Assembly (NCBI GenBank): GCA_024681175.1
Contig: JAILBI010000044.1
Coordinates: forward strand, 1-8,390
Direction: 5' to 3'
DNA length: 8,390 bases
DNA from: Acholeplasmatales bacterium
GTDB lineage: Bacteria > Bacillota_I > Bacilli_A > Acholeplasmatales > Anaeroplasmataceae
Under the pieces are notes generated by a model. That model searched no databases. It was given only the letters and a program-made list of their open reading frames with translations, and had not been told where the DNA came from. The translations under genes and the position numbers were made by a program. Position 1 is the stretch's first letter, and the number at the start of each line of letters is the position of its first letter. Shown in pieces: positions 1 through 6,075 of the stretch.

Positions 1-52
1 ATTAGGCATGCCGCCAGCGTTAATCCTGAGCCAGGATCAAACTCTCCAAAAA
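1..52 (-). rRNA. 16S ribosomal RNA, 5' end only (partial)
   Basis: Read on the minus strand, this is the start of small-subunit rRNA. The universal 27F-primer site AGAGTTTGATCCTGGCTCAG lies at 26-45, followed by GGATTAACGCTGGCGGCATG. Placing E. coli position 8 at base 45 puts the mature 5' end near base 52; this end is an estimate. The rest of the gene lies outside the window to the left. The GGATTAACGCTGGCGGCATG variant is typical of Mollicutes and related Bacilli rather than of classical Bacillus (inference from memory). It is transcribed from the promoter at 306-334 through tRNA-Tyr. Confidence 0.97.
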
Positions 53-129
53 ATATATTTGGAGCATCTCTGCTCATTATTGTTTAAAAGAATTGTTTTT
101 AATTCTTAACGTTCAAGTTCGTCATATAT

Positions 130-144
130 AGTTTTCAAAGAACA
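130..144 (-). promoter_or_regulatory. boxA-like rRNA antitermination element
   Basis: The minus strand reads TGTTCTTTGAAAACT, which matches the boxA-type sequence found before 16S and 23S rRNA in many Firmicutes. In the known system, NusB-NusE bind boxA in the nascent RNA and help polymerase resist Rho during rRNA synthesis. It lies about 80 nt before the mature 16S end and after the tRNA, as expected for an rRNA leader. The function is assigned by motif only. Confidence 0.7.
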
Positions 145-169
145 TTTCTAATATATTATTTCTAATATA
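144..169. repeat. Two 12-bp direct repeats in the rRNA leader
   Basis: The 12-bp unit ATTTCTAATATA occurs at 144-155 and again at 158-169, offset by 14 bp. It sits between the tRNA-Tyr 3' end and boxA. No function is evident. In such AT-rich DNA it may be a small duplication or chance. Confidence 0.6.
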
Positions 170-174
170 ATAGG

Positions 175-258
175 TGGTGGTTGGGAGTGGTTTCGAACCA
201 CCGAACCCTAAGGAGCAGATTTACAGTCTGCCGCGTTTAGCCTCTTCGCTACCCAACC
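175..258 (-). tRNA. tRNA-Tyr (anticodon GTA), CCA encoded
   Basis: This is an 84-nt class II tRNA on the minus strand. The acceptor stem pairs GGTTGGG (252-258) with CCCAACC (179-185), followed by discriminator A and an encoded CCA (175-177). The anticodon stem GCAGA/TCTGC encloses the loop CTGTAAA, giving anticodon GTA and therefore tyrosine. The T arm carries the standard TTCGAAA loop with one G-U closing pair. A long variable arm is present, as expected for bacterial tRNA-Tyr. It lies upstream of 16S, downstream of the strong promoter at 306-334, and no terminator is visible after it. Confidence 0.97.
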
Positions 259-279
259 ATATTTATGTATTATTTGCAC

Positions 280-297
280 GCACTTGGGTTGCAGTGC
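280..297 (-). other. Short hairpin in the tRNA/rRNA transcript leader
   Basis: On the minus strand, GCACT and AGTGC form a 5-bp stem around the 8-nt loop GCAACCCA. It starts within a few bases of the predicted transcription start and lies 21 nt before tRNA-Tyr. It may be a processing or stabilising structure, but this is inferred only from base pairing. Confidence 0.4.
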
Positions 298-305
298 CTT
301 TTAAG

Positions 306-334
306 TATAGCATTTTAAAAATTTAATGTCAACA
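306..334 (-). promoter_or_regulatory. Strong sigma-A type promoter of the tRNA-Tyr / rRNA operon
   Basis: On the minus strand, a perfect -35 TTGACA (329-334) and a -10 TATACT (306-311) are separated by exactly 17 nt. An extended -10 TGC directly precedes TATACT. The DNA upstream (335-385) is rich in A- and T-tracts, which would suit an UP element. Transcription should start near base 299 and read through tRNA-Tyr into 16S. A near-consensus promoter like this is expected for stable RNA genes. Confidence 0.88.
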
Positions 335-385
335 AGAATTTTATCTTTTTTTGATAGGTATTTTTTAATAATATAAAAATACAAA

Positions 386-420
386 AAAGTGAGCAAAATC
401 AAGGAAATTTTACTCACTTT
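386..420 (-). terminator. Rho-independent terminator of the mnmG-rsmG-DUF951 operon
   Basis: A 13-bp stem with one mismatch pairs AAAGTGAG...AAAAT (386-399) with ATTTT...CTCACTTT (407-420) around a 7-nt loop. On the minus strand the stem is followed by a T-run, giving TTTTTT together with the stem's own Ts. It begins 16 nt after the DUF951 stop and lies about 50 nt before the -35 of the rRNA promoter, so it insulates the two units. Confidence 0.85.
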
Positions 421-436
421 ATTATTTGGTTTAAAT

Positions 437-604
437 TTATTTTTTTAATTTATTTTTCAACTCTTCACTATTCATCATGACAATTCTTTTACAGCCTTGG
501 CATTCTATCTTAATATCTATACCTGTTCTTAAGACCTTCCAAGTGTTAGAACCACAGACATGATTCTTTTTTGTTTGAATAATATCATCTAATTTAAATA
601 TCAT
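437..604 (-). CDS. DUF951 family small zinc-ribbon-like protein (55 aa)
   Basis: This short gene encodes a 55-residue protein of the DUF951 family, whose function is unknown. The recognisable core is KKNHVCGSNTWKVLRTG (residues 12-28), then IECQGCKR (33-40). His15, Cys17, Cys35 and Cys38 are placed like a small zinc-binding knuckle; zinc binding is inferred. Family members are usually about 60-70 residues, so it looks complete. No signal peptide or membrane segment is seen, so it is probably cytosolic. The ATG at 602-604 overlaps the rsmG stop as ATGA, and AAAGGA lies about 9 nt upstream inside rsmG, so translation is probably coupled. It is the last gene of the mnmG operon and is followed by a clear terminator. 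As I recall, DUF951 genes in other Firmicutes are often found in the oriC region. Confidence 0.9.
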   Translation of the reverse strand: MIFKLDDIIQTKKNHVCGSNTWKVLRTGIDIKIECQGCKRIVMMNSEELKNKLKK

Positions 605-1302
605 AATGGTCTATCCTTTATCTTTTTAAATTCTCTTGGATAGCCTTTAGGAGTATTTTTAATCTTCTTAATAACAATTAAGGCTCTTTTTTCATTTACA
701 ATAGGTAAATTAAAATAAATAATATCTTGAACCTTACCTCCAAGAAGCTCAATTCCTTTTTTAGCTTCTTCTATTTCATCAGGTAAAATATCACCCTTCA
801 TTGAAATCATAAAGCCACCTATTTTAACTAAAGGAAGACAAAGTTCAATTAAAACATTTAATCTTGCTACAGCTCTAGCTGTAACATAATCAAATGTTTC
901 TTTATGATCCTTTGCATAATCTTCTGCTCTAAAATGGTAAGCTTCTACATTATTTAAATTAAGATTAGATATTAAATCATTTATAAAATTAATTCTTTTA
1001 TTAAGGGAATCAATAATAGTGAAATTAGCTTTATTATTAGTTATTGCTAAAGGTATAGATGGAAATCCTGCACCTGAGCCAACATCACATAAATTATATT
1101 TTTCATCCTTAATAAATTTTAAAATAGTTAATGAATCTAAAAAATGCTTAATATAAACATCCTCATATTCAGTAATTCTTGTTAAATTCATATAAGAATT
1201 AACTTCAATTAATTTTTTATAATATGTTTCAAATTTTTCAATCATTGAATCATCTATATTAATATTAATATCTAATTTTAATAAATTTTCTTTAAGATTC
1301 AT
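601..1302 (-). CDS. rsmG: 16S rRNA (guanine-527 N7)-methyltransferase RsmG (GidB)
   Basis: RsmG uses S-adenosylmethionine to methylate N7 of G527 in 16S rRNA, close to the decoding site. In many bacteria its loss gives low-level streptomycin resistance (family knowledge). The 233-residue product has the usual family length. Visible features are the N-terminal NLTRIT (39-44) and HFLDSL (53-58), the SAM-binding loop DVGSGAGFPSIPLAI (73-87), TARAVA (141-146), and a C-terminal Lys-rich tail. The ATG at 1300-1302 is preceded by AGGAG with good spacing. It overlaps the end of mnmG by 11 nt and its TGA stop overlaps the start of DUF951 by 4 nt, so the three genes form one translationally coupled operon. 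The mnmG-rsmG (gidA-gidB) pairing is conserved across bacteria. If UGA were read as Trp, only four residues would be added before a TAG. Confidence 0.97.
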   Translation of the reverse strand: MNLKENLLKLDININIDDSMIEKFETYYKKLIEVNSYMNLTRITEYEDVYIKHFLDSLTILKFIKDEKYNLCDVGSGAGFPSIPLAITNNKANFTIIDSLNKRINFINDLISNLNLNNVEAYHFRAEDYAKDHKETFDYVTARAVARLNVLIELCLPLVKIGGFMISMKGDILPDEIEEAKKGIELLGGKVQDIIYFNLPIVNEKRALIVIKKIKNTPKGYPREFKKIKDRPL

Positions 1303-3184
1303 TTCTGCTCCTATTTAGCTTTTCAAGATAAACAACTAATACTGAAATATCTGCTGGATTAACACCACTAATTCTTGATGCTTGTCCTACTGTTAAAGGG
1401 CGAACCTTTTTTAATTTTTCTCTTGCCTCTAACGCAATATTAGAAACATCATTATAATCTATATCAGAAGGAATATTTAATCTTTCAAAATTCTTCATTC
1501 TTTCTGCTTGAGCTAAAGCTTTTTTAATATATCCATCATATTTATAATGAATTTCTACCTGTTCTAATATTTCATCAATATCATCATAATCAATATTAAT
1601 TTCTGTATTAGATAATTCTTTAGCCTCTAAAATCATTTTATAATTAACATCAGGTCTTTTCAATAATGATGCAAGTGAAACTGATTCAGTTAACAATGTG
1701 GCATTATATTTATTCAAAACCTGATTCATAATTGTGAATTTGATTTTAATTTTTTCAAATTGCTCAATACATAATTTTATCGCAGCTTCCTTTTGATTTA
1801 ATCTATCTTCCTGCTCTTTAGATATAGTACCAATCTTATAGCCATAATGTCTTAATCTTAAATCTGCATTATCATTTCTTAAAAGTAAACGAAATTCAGC
1901 TCTTGAAGTTAATAAACGATAAGGCTCCTTAGTACCTTTTGTTACAAGATCATCAATCATTACACCAATATAAGCTTCATCACGCTTTAAAATTAAAGGA
2001 TCTTTTCCTTCTAATTTTAAACATGCATTAATACCTGCAATTAAGCCTTGTCCTGCAGCTTCTTCGTAACCAGATGTTCCATTGATCTGTCCTGCAGTAA
2101 ATAAATATTTAACAATCTTAGTTTCTAAGCTTGGATATAAATTTAATGGATCTATTGCATCATATTCTATTGCATATGCATATCTTATGATTTCACAATC
2201 CTTTAAGCCTGGTAATAATCTAATCATCTTTTCTTGAACCTCAACAGGCATTGATGTTGAAAAGCCACCAAGGTATGTCTCATCCATATCTAATGATTCA
2301 GGTTCATAAAAGATTTGATGTCTTTCTTTATCAGAAAATTTAACAACCTTATCCTCAATAGATGGGCAATATCTAGGTCCAATTCCTTTTACAACTCCAC
2401 CATACATTGCAGATTTGTCTAAATTTTCTCTAATTAAATTATGTATATCTAAATTTGTATATGCTAAGTGACAAGGAATATTTACATTTAGAATTGAATT
2501 ATAGCCCTTATCAAAGCTAAAATGTAATACTTCTTCACTACCTGGCTCTAAAGCTGTTTTAGAAAAATCAATTGAAGATGCTTTAATTCTAGGTGGAGTA
2601 CCTGTTTTTAATCTTTGAATTGTAAAGCCACATCTTGCTAACGCTTTAGAAATACCATAATTAGTTTTTTGTCCATCTGGACCTTCAATTTTTGTCCAAT
2701 GTCCACGTAAAATTCTAGATGATAAATATGTACCTGTTGTAATAATGACTGTTTTAGAATAAAATTTTTCACCATTTTCTAAAACAACACCTTTTATATT
2801 GTTATCTTCAACAATTAAATCATCAACATAGGCTTCCTTTAAATCTAGATTATCTTGTGATTTTAATTGCTTAAGCATTTCCTTACAATATAATAATTTA
2901 TCCATTTGGAATCTTAATGCCCAAACCGCAGGTCCCTTAGAGCTATTTAATTTTTTTGTTTGAATTTGACACAAATCAGCACATTTACCCATAAATCCAC
3001 CTAATGCATCAATTTCCCTTACAATAATACCCTTTGCAGGTCCACCAATTGATGGATTACAAGGCATTGAGCCTGCCATATTTAAATTACCAGTAATAAG
3101 TAATGTGCTATGATTCATTTTTGCAGCAATTAAGGCTGCTTCACAACCAGCATGTCCAGCACCTACTACGATTACATCATACAT
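1292..3184 (-). CDS. mnmG: tRNA uridine-5-carboxymethylaminomethyl modification enzyme MnmG (GidA)
   Basis: MnmG is an FAD enzyme that works with the GTPase MnmE to install (carboxymethyl)aminomethyl groups on C5 of wobble U34 in certain tRNAs, using methylene-tetrahydrofolate. From the chosen start it is 630 residues, the normal family length. Motifs are the FAD-binding GAGHAG (8-13), CNPSIGGPAKG (42-52, with conserved Cys42), the family signature GPRYCPSIEDK (269-279, with Cys273), and AGQINGTSGYEEAAGQG (364-380). The C-terminal helical domain ends in LTVGQASRISGVNPADISVL. The start at 3184 is preferred over an in-frame ATG 42 nt further upstream, because AAGGTG sits just before it and MYDVIVVGAGHAG is the conserved N-terminus. 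It is the first gene of the operon with rsmG and DUF951, and a likely promoter lies at 3217-3245. Confidence 0.97.
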   Translation of the reverse strand: MYDVIVVGAGHAGCEAALIAAKMNHSTLLITGNLNMAGSMPCNPSIGGPAKGIIVREIDALGGFMGKCADLCQIQTKKLNSSKGPAVWALRFQMDKLLYCKEMLKQLKSQDNLDLKEAYVDDLIVEDNNIKGVVLENGEKFYSKTVIITTGTYLSSRILRGHWTKIEGPDGQKTNYGISKALARCGFTIQRLKTGTPPRIKASSIDFSKTALEPGSEEVLHFSFDKGYNSILNVNIPCHLAYTNLDIHNLIRENLDKSAMYGGVVKGIGPRYCPSIEDKVVKFSDKERHQIFYEPESLDMDETYLGGFSTSMPVEVQEKMIRLLPGLKDCEIIRYAYAIEYDAIDPLNLYPSLETKIVKYLFTAGQINGTSGYEEAAGQGLIAGINACLKLEGKDPLILKRDEAYIGVMIDDLVTKGTKEPYRLLTSRAEFRLLLRNDNADLRLRHYGYKIGTISKEQEDRLNQKEAAIKLCIEQFEKIKIKFTIMNQVLNKYNATLLTESVSLASLLKRPDVNYKMILEAKELSNTEINIDYDDIDEILEQVEIHYKYDGYIKKALAQAERMKNFERLNIPSDIDYNDVSNIALEAREKLKKVRPLTVGQASRISGVNPADISVLVVYLEKLNRSRNES

Positions 3185-3216
3185 AATATCACCTTGCTTT
3201 TTAAAAATACGAATAA

Positions 3217-3245
3217 ATAATACCACAAATTTTATATTAAATAAA
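3217..3245 (-). promoter_or_regulatory. mnmG: Probable promoter of the mnmG operon
   Basis: On the minus strand, TATTAT (3217-3222) is preceded by TGG, forming an extended -10 element. The -35 position at 17-nt spacing reads TTTATT and is weak, as is common for extended -10 promoters. The predicted start near 3210 gives a leader of about 25 nt that includes the AAGGTG ribosome binding site. It is divergent from the promoter of the EAL gene, with -10 elements about 58 bp apart. Confidence 0.6.
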
Positions 3246-3252
3246 ATAATAA

Positions 3253-3280
3253 TTAACTTTTCTTAAAATTATGGTATAAT
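3253..3280 (+). promoter_or_regulatory. Promoter of the EAL phosphodiesterase gene
   Basis: A perfect -10 TATAAT (3275-3280) is preceded by TGG (extended -10). A -35-like TTAACT (3253-3258) lies 16 nt upstream. Transcription would start near 3287, leaving a leader of about 44 nt, too short for a c-di-GMP riboswitch. The leader ends in an ideal AAAGGAGG ribosome binding site (3316-3323), 7 nt before the ATG. Confidence 0.72.
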
Positions 3281-3330
3281 CATAGAGAGAAAGACACTAT
3301 TTAAAAATTTAAAAGAAAGGAGGAGCTTCT

Positions 3331-6060
3331 ATGATTGACCTTAATCATGCCGAGCAGATACTTAGATTATATGATAATCTTGTAGTATTTGTTAACATCA
3401 AAGACAAGATCGTTACTTATGCAACAAGAGGCGAAAGAGTCGTTGCTAAAGATTTAAATTATGATGAATTCGTTGATAGAATAGCAAAAAGAAATGATTT
3501 TGATGATGAAACAAAAGGAAAATTAGAAAGATTTTTAAAGAATCTTGATGTTGATGATCGACCATTTTCAGTTAATGCAAATTATTCAAGAAAAGACGGC
3601 TCTTTATTAAGATTTGAAATAAAAGGCCAAAAGGTTTCTGAAGATACAGTTATCCTTTCTTTTGAAAATGTTGGCAAATTAACAGACCGTGATGAAGATA
3701 ATTTAACAAGATTAAAAACTAAAAGTGGTATTGAAGAAGCTGTTAATGAGGCAATAAAGAATAATAAAGAATTCGCATTAATGGTTGTAACATTAGATAA
3801 ATTTGAAGAATATGAGCAAACATATGGAACAATGTTAACAGATATCGTCTTGGTTGAAGCAGCTTCTTCTTTAAAGAAATATATTGCAGATAATGGTTTA
3901 GCCGCAAGAATCTCTCATAATTCTTTCTTAGTATTATATTATGTAAAGAATTTATATAGTGCAGTTCGTCTTGCATGTGATAGAATTCGTTCTTCTGTTC
4001 AAAACTTAAGAAATCATAATATTAAGCAAATTAAAATTACTGCAACAATTGGTTGTGCAAATTATCCAAGACATGGTGAAACATTTGACACATTATACAA
4101 AAAAGCCTTCCTTGCTTTAGAGCGTGGTCAAAGAAAAGGTGGCGGAAACTTCATCATCTATATTGAAGAAAGATGTGGAAATATCTCTACTATAGATGAT
4201 AATTCCCTTTATTCATTTGAAAATACAATTAGACCTGCAGATGAAACAACAGTTTATTTCAACATCATAGGCGGTGTATTTGAATTATTAAATAGAGGAT
4301 TATCATTTGAGCATAATATGGAGGATGCATTATCATTAATTGGCTACTTCTTCAATGTTGATAGAGCCGCACTTATAATGTTTGATCCTGATGATTATGA
4401 AAATGATAAATTATTAAACTGGACTAATCCAGCATATCGAAATATTGTAGAATTTAAAAAGAATTTAGATCATAAAAAAATATGGATAGATGGCTTTGCA
4501 AGCTCAACAATTATTAAAGCAAACCAATTATCATCTATAAAGAATTCTCCTTTAAAAGAAATATTAATGGAACAAAATGTAACTTCTTATATTGCAATAA
4601 AGCTAGAATATGAAGATAAATTATTTGGTTTCTTAAGACTTGATATGTGTCATAATAATAGATTCTGGACATCACTTGATAGTTCTTCTTTATTCATTAT
4701 TGCAAAATCTATTTCTTCTACATTAAACAAGAATTATTCTAATATTAAATTAGATTATACATTACATTTTGATAAGCTTACTAAGATATATAATTATTCA
4801 AAATGGCGTGATGAAATAGATATTTATCTAAATTCAAAGAAAATTAATCAATTCTCATTAATTAATATTAATTTTGAATCATTTAAATATTATAATGATT
4901 CCCTTGGTACAAAGATTTGTGATAGCGCATTAAAATGCTTTGCAAAGGGATTAATTGAATTAAGTAAGGATGGATATATTTATTGTAGAATATCTTCTGA
5001 TTTATTCACAATTATGATCCCATCAATAGATAAAGATTTATTAATAAAATATGTTAATGATATTCAAAATTATTTATATGATAATTATTCATATGGAAAT
5101 AATTTTAAATTAAGAGCTGGTATTTATATTGATGAATCTGAAATAATGTATAAGGATGACGATTATTTAGCTTTATGTATCGATAAAGCTAATATTGCAA
5201 GAAAAAATACTACTGTTGTAAATAGAGTTGCCTTCTTCGATGAAAAGATGTTTGAAGATAAGCGTAGAGATACTGAATTAGAGCTTCATATGATTGATGC
5301 AGTAAATGATGGTGAATTTCTTCTTTATTTACAACCAAAGGTAAATACAATTACTAATTCTGTTGTAGGTGCTGAAGCCTTAACAAGATGGGATTATAGA
5401 CATAAGAAAATATTAACCCCTAATTTCTTTATTCCATTATTTGAAAGAAATGGATTTATTAATCAATTAGATTTAATAGTGTTTGAAAATGTATGTAAAT
5501 TCCAAAGAGATGTACTTGATAAGGGTTTAAAGCCTGTAGTAATTTCTGTAAATTTATCAATGTTCCAAAAGGATTTCCCATTATATAGATCTCAAATTAA
5601 TAAAATTAGAGAAAAATATGATGTCCCTGCAAATTTAATTGAAATAGAAATTACAGAATCAATGTATATTACTAATTCTTCTCAAATTATGACATTAATG
5701 CATGACCTACACAATGATGGCTATAGTATATCAATGGATGATTTCGGTTCAGGCTATTCTAATTTAGCATCATTATCAAGATTTGCATTTGATACTATTA
5801 AGCTTGATAAGAGCTTCGTAGATGATGGTAAAAATGATAAAACTAAATTAATATTAACATTCATCATGGATTTAGCTCATTCACTTAATATTAAAGTATT
5901 ATGTGAAGGTGTAGAAACTAAAGAATTAGTTGATTATTTAAGATCTATTGGATGTATATTAGTTCAAGGATATTATTTTGATAAACCAATTTATTATCAA
6001 GATTTTGAAGAAAAATATTTAAAAAGAATCATTAAAAACACAAATGACGTAGTCAGCTAG
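3331..6060 (+). CDS. Cytosolic c-di-GMP phosphodiesterase: PAS-like / GGDEF(degenerate) / GAF-like / GGDEF(degenerate) / EAL
   Basis: The 909-residue protein should hydrolyse cyclic di-GMP to pGpG. Domains in order are a PAS-like sensor (about 8-115), a GGDEF-like domain (about 122-280), a GAF-like sensor (about 305-470), a second GGDEF-like domain (about 478-640), and an EAL domain (about 650-895). The EAL domain keeps all expected motifs: EAL (682-684), VNLS (Asn741), EIEITES (Glu773 and Glu776), DDFGSG (803-808), Lys824, CEGVET (Glu859) and QGYYFDKP (879-886). Both GGDEF signatures are lost: SHNSF at 195-199 and SSDLF at 555-559. Cyclase activity is therefore not expected; these domains may bind GTP or mediate dimerisation (inference from PdeA-like enzymes). 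No signal peptide or membrane helix is visible. The ATG has a perfect AAAGGAGG. The gene stands alone between divergent mnmG and convergent tkt. The ligands of the PAS and GAF domains cannot be read from sequence. Confidence 0.92.
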   Translation: MIDLNHAEQILRLYDNLVVFVNIKDKIVTYATRGERVVAKDLNYDEFVDRIAKRNDFDDETKGKLERFLKNLDVDDRPFSVNANYSRKDGSLLRFEIKGQKVSEDTVILSFENVGKLTDRDEDNLTRLKTKSGIEEAVNEAIKNNKEFALMVVTLDKFEEYEQTYGTMLTDIVLVEAASSLKKYIADNGLAARISHNSFLVLYYVKNLYSAVRLACDRIRSSVQNLRNHNIKQIKITATIGCANYPRHGETFDTLYKKAFLALERGQRKGGGNFIIYIEERCGNISTIDDNSLYSFENTIRPADETTVYFNIIGGVFELLNRGLSFEHNMEDALSLIGYFFNVDRAALIMFDPDDYENDKLLNWTNPAYRNIVEFKKNLDHKKIWIDGFASSTIIKANQLSSIKNSPLKEILMEQNVTSYIAIKLEYEDKLFGFLRLDMCHNNRFWTSLDSSSLFIIAKSISSTLNKNYSNIKLDYTLHFDKLTKIYNYSKWRDEIDIYLNSKKINQFSLININFESFKYYNDSLGTKICDSALKCFAKGLIELSKDGYIYCRISSDLFTIMIPSIDKDLLIKYVNDIQNYLYDNYSYGNNFKLRAGIYIDESEIMYKDDDYLALCIDKANIARKNTTVVNRVAFFDEKMFEDKRRDTELELHMIDAVNDGEFLLYLQPKVNTITNSVVGAEALTRWDYRHKKILTPNFFIPLFERNGFINQLDLIVFENVCKFQRDVLDKGLKPVVISVNLSMFQKDFPLYRSQINKIREKYDVPANLIEIEITESMYITNSSQIMTLMHDLHNDGYSISMDDFGSGYSNLASLSRFAFDTIKLDKSFVDDGKNDKTKLILTFIMDLAHSLNIKVLCEGVETKELVDYLRSIGCILVQGYYFDKPIYYQDFEEKYLKRIIKNTNDVVS

Positions 6061-6072
6061 ACTACGTCATTT
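6042..6072. terminator. Bidirectional terminator between the EAL gene and tkt
   Basis: A perfect 13-bp stem (6042-6054 with 6060-6072, core TGACGTAGTC/GACTACGTCA) encloses the 5-nt loop AGCTA. On the plus strand it runs into TTTTCTTT (6070-6077). On the minus strand the tail is GTGTTTTT, a weaker T-run. The 5' arm lies inside the last five codons of the EAL gene (NDVVS plus stop), and the hairpin begins 3 nt after the tkt stop, so one structure serves both convergent genes. Confidence 0.85.
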
Positions 6073-6075
6073 TCT

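Larger units (their letters stand above)
53..174 (-). other. 16S rRNA leader / tRNA-16S spacer with boxA and hairpins
   Basis: This 122-nt spacer runs between tRNA-Tyr and 16S. On the minus strand it contains a boxA-like antitermination element at 130-144 (TGTTCTTTGAAAACT). It also has a weak AT stem-loop at 88-107 (AAGAATT/AATTCTT) and a 5-bp stem closed by a GAGA (GNRA) tetraloop at 62-75. I see no convincing second promoter and no strong terminator, so tRNA-Tyr and 16S are probably one transcript separated by RNase processing. Confidence 0.7.

Noticed and set aside
88..107. Stem-loop between tRNA-Tyr and 16S as a terminator
   Set aside because: The 7-bp stem has one G-C pair and the following T-run is four bases, too weak; it fits better as leader structure.
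251..289. Pairing of leader ACCCAA with the tRNA-Tyr 5' strand TTGGGT as a possible switch
   Set aside because: The match is only 6 bp with no extension and is likely chance; the tRNA's own acceptor stem is stronger.
3185..3226. Longer mnmG start adding 14 residues (MVLFIRIFKKQGDI)
   Set aside because: The internal ATG has AAGGTG in front and begins the conserved FAD-binding N-terminus; the extension would cover the predicted promoter and ribosome binding site.
3185..3330. Replication origin next to mnmG (gidA), or a c-di-GMP riboswitch before the EAL gene
   Set aside because: I found no TTATCCACA-type DnaA boxes, and the predicted leader of about 44 nt is too short and lacks riboswitch-like paired regions.
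3743..3976. 77-codon open frame on the minus strand inside the EAL gene
   Set aside because: It is antisense to the first GGDEF-like domain, has no family resemblance and is explained as a shadow of the real frame.
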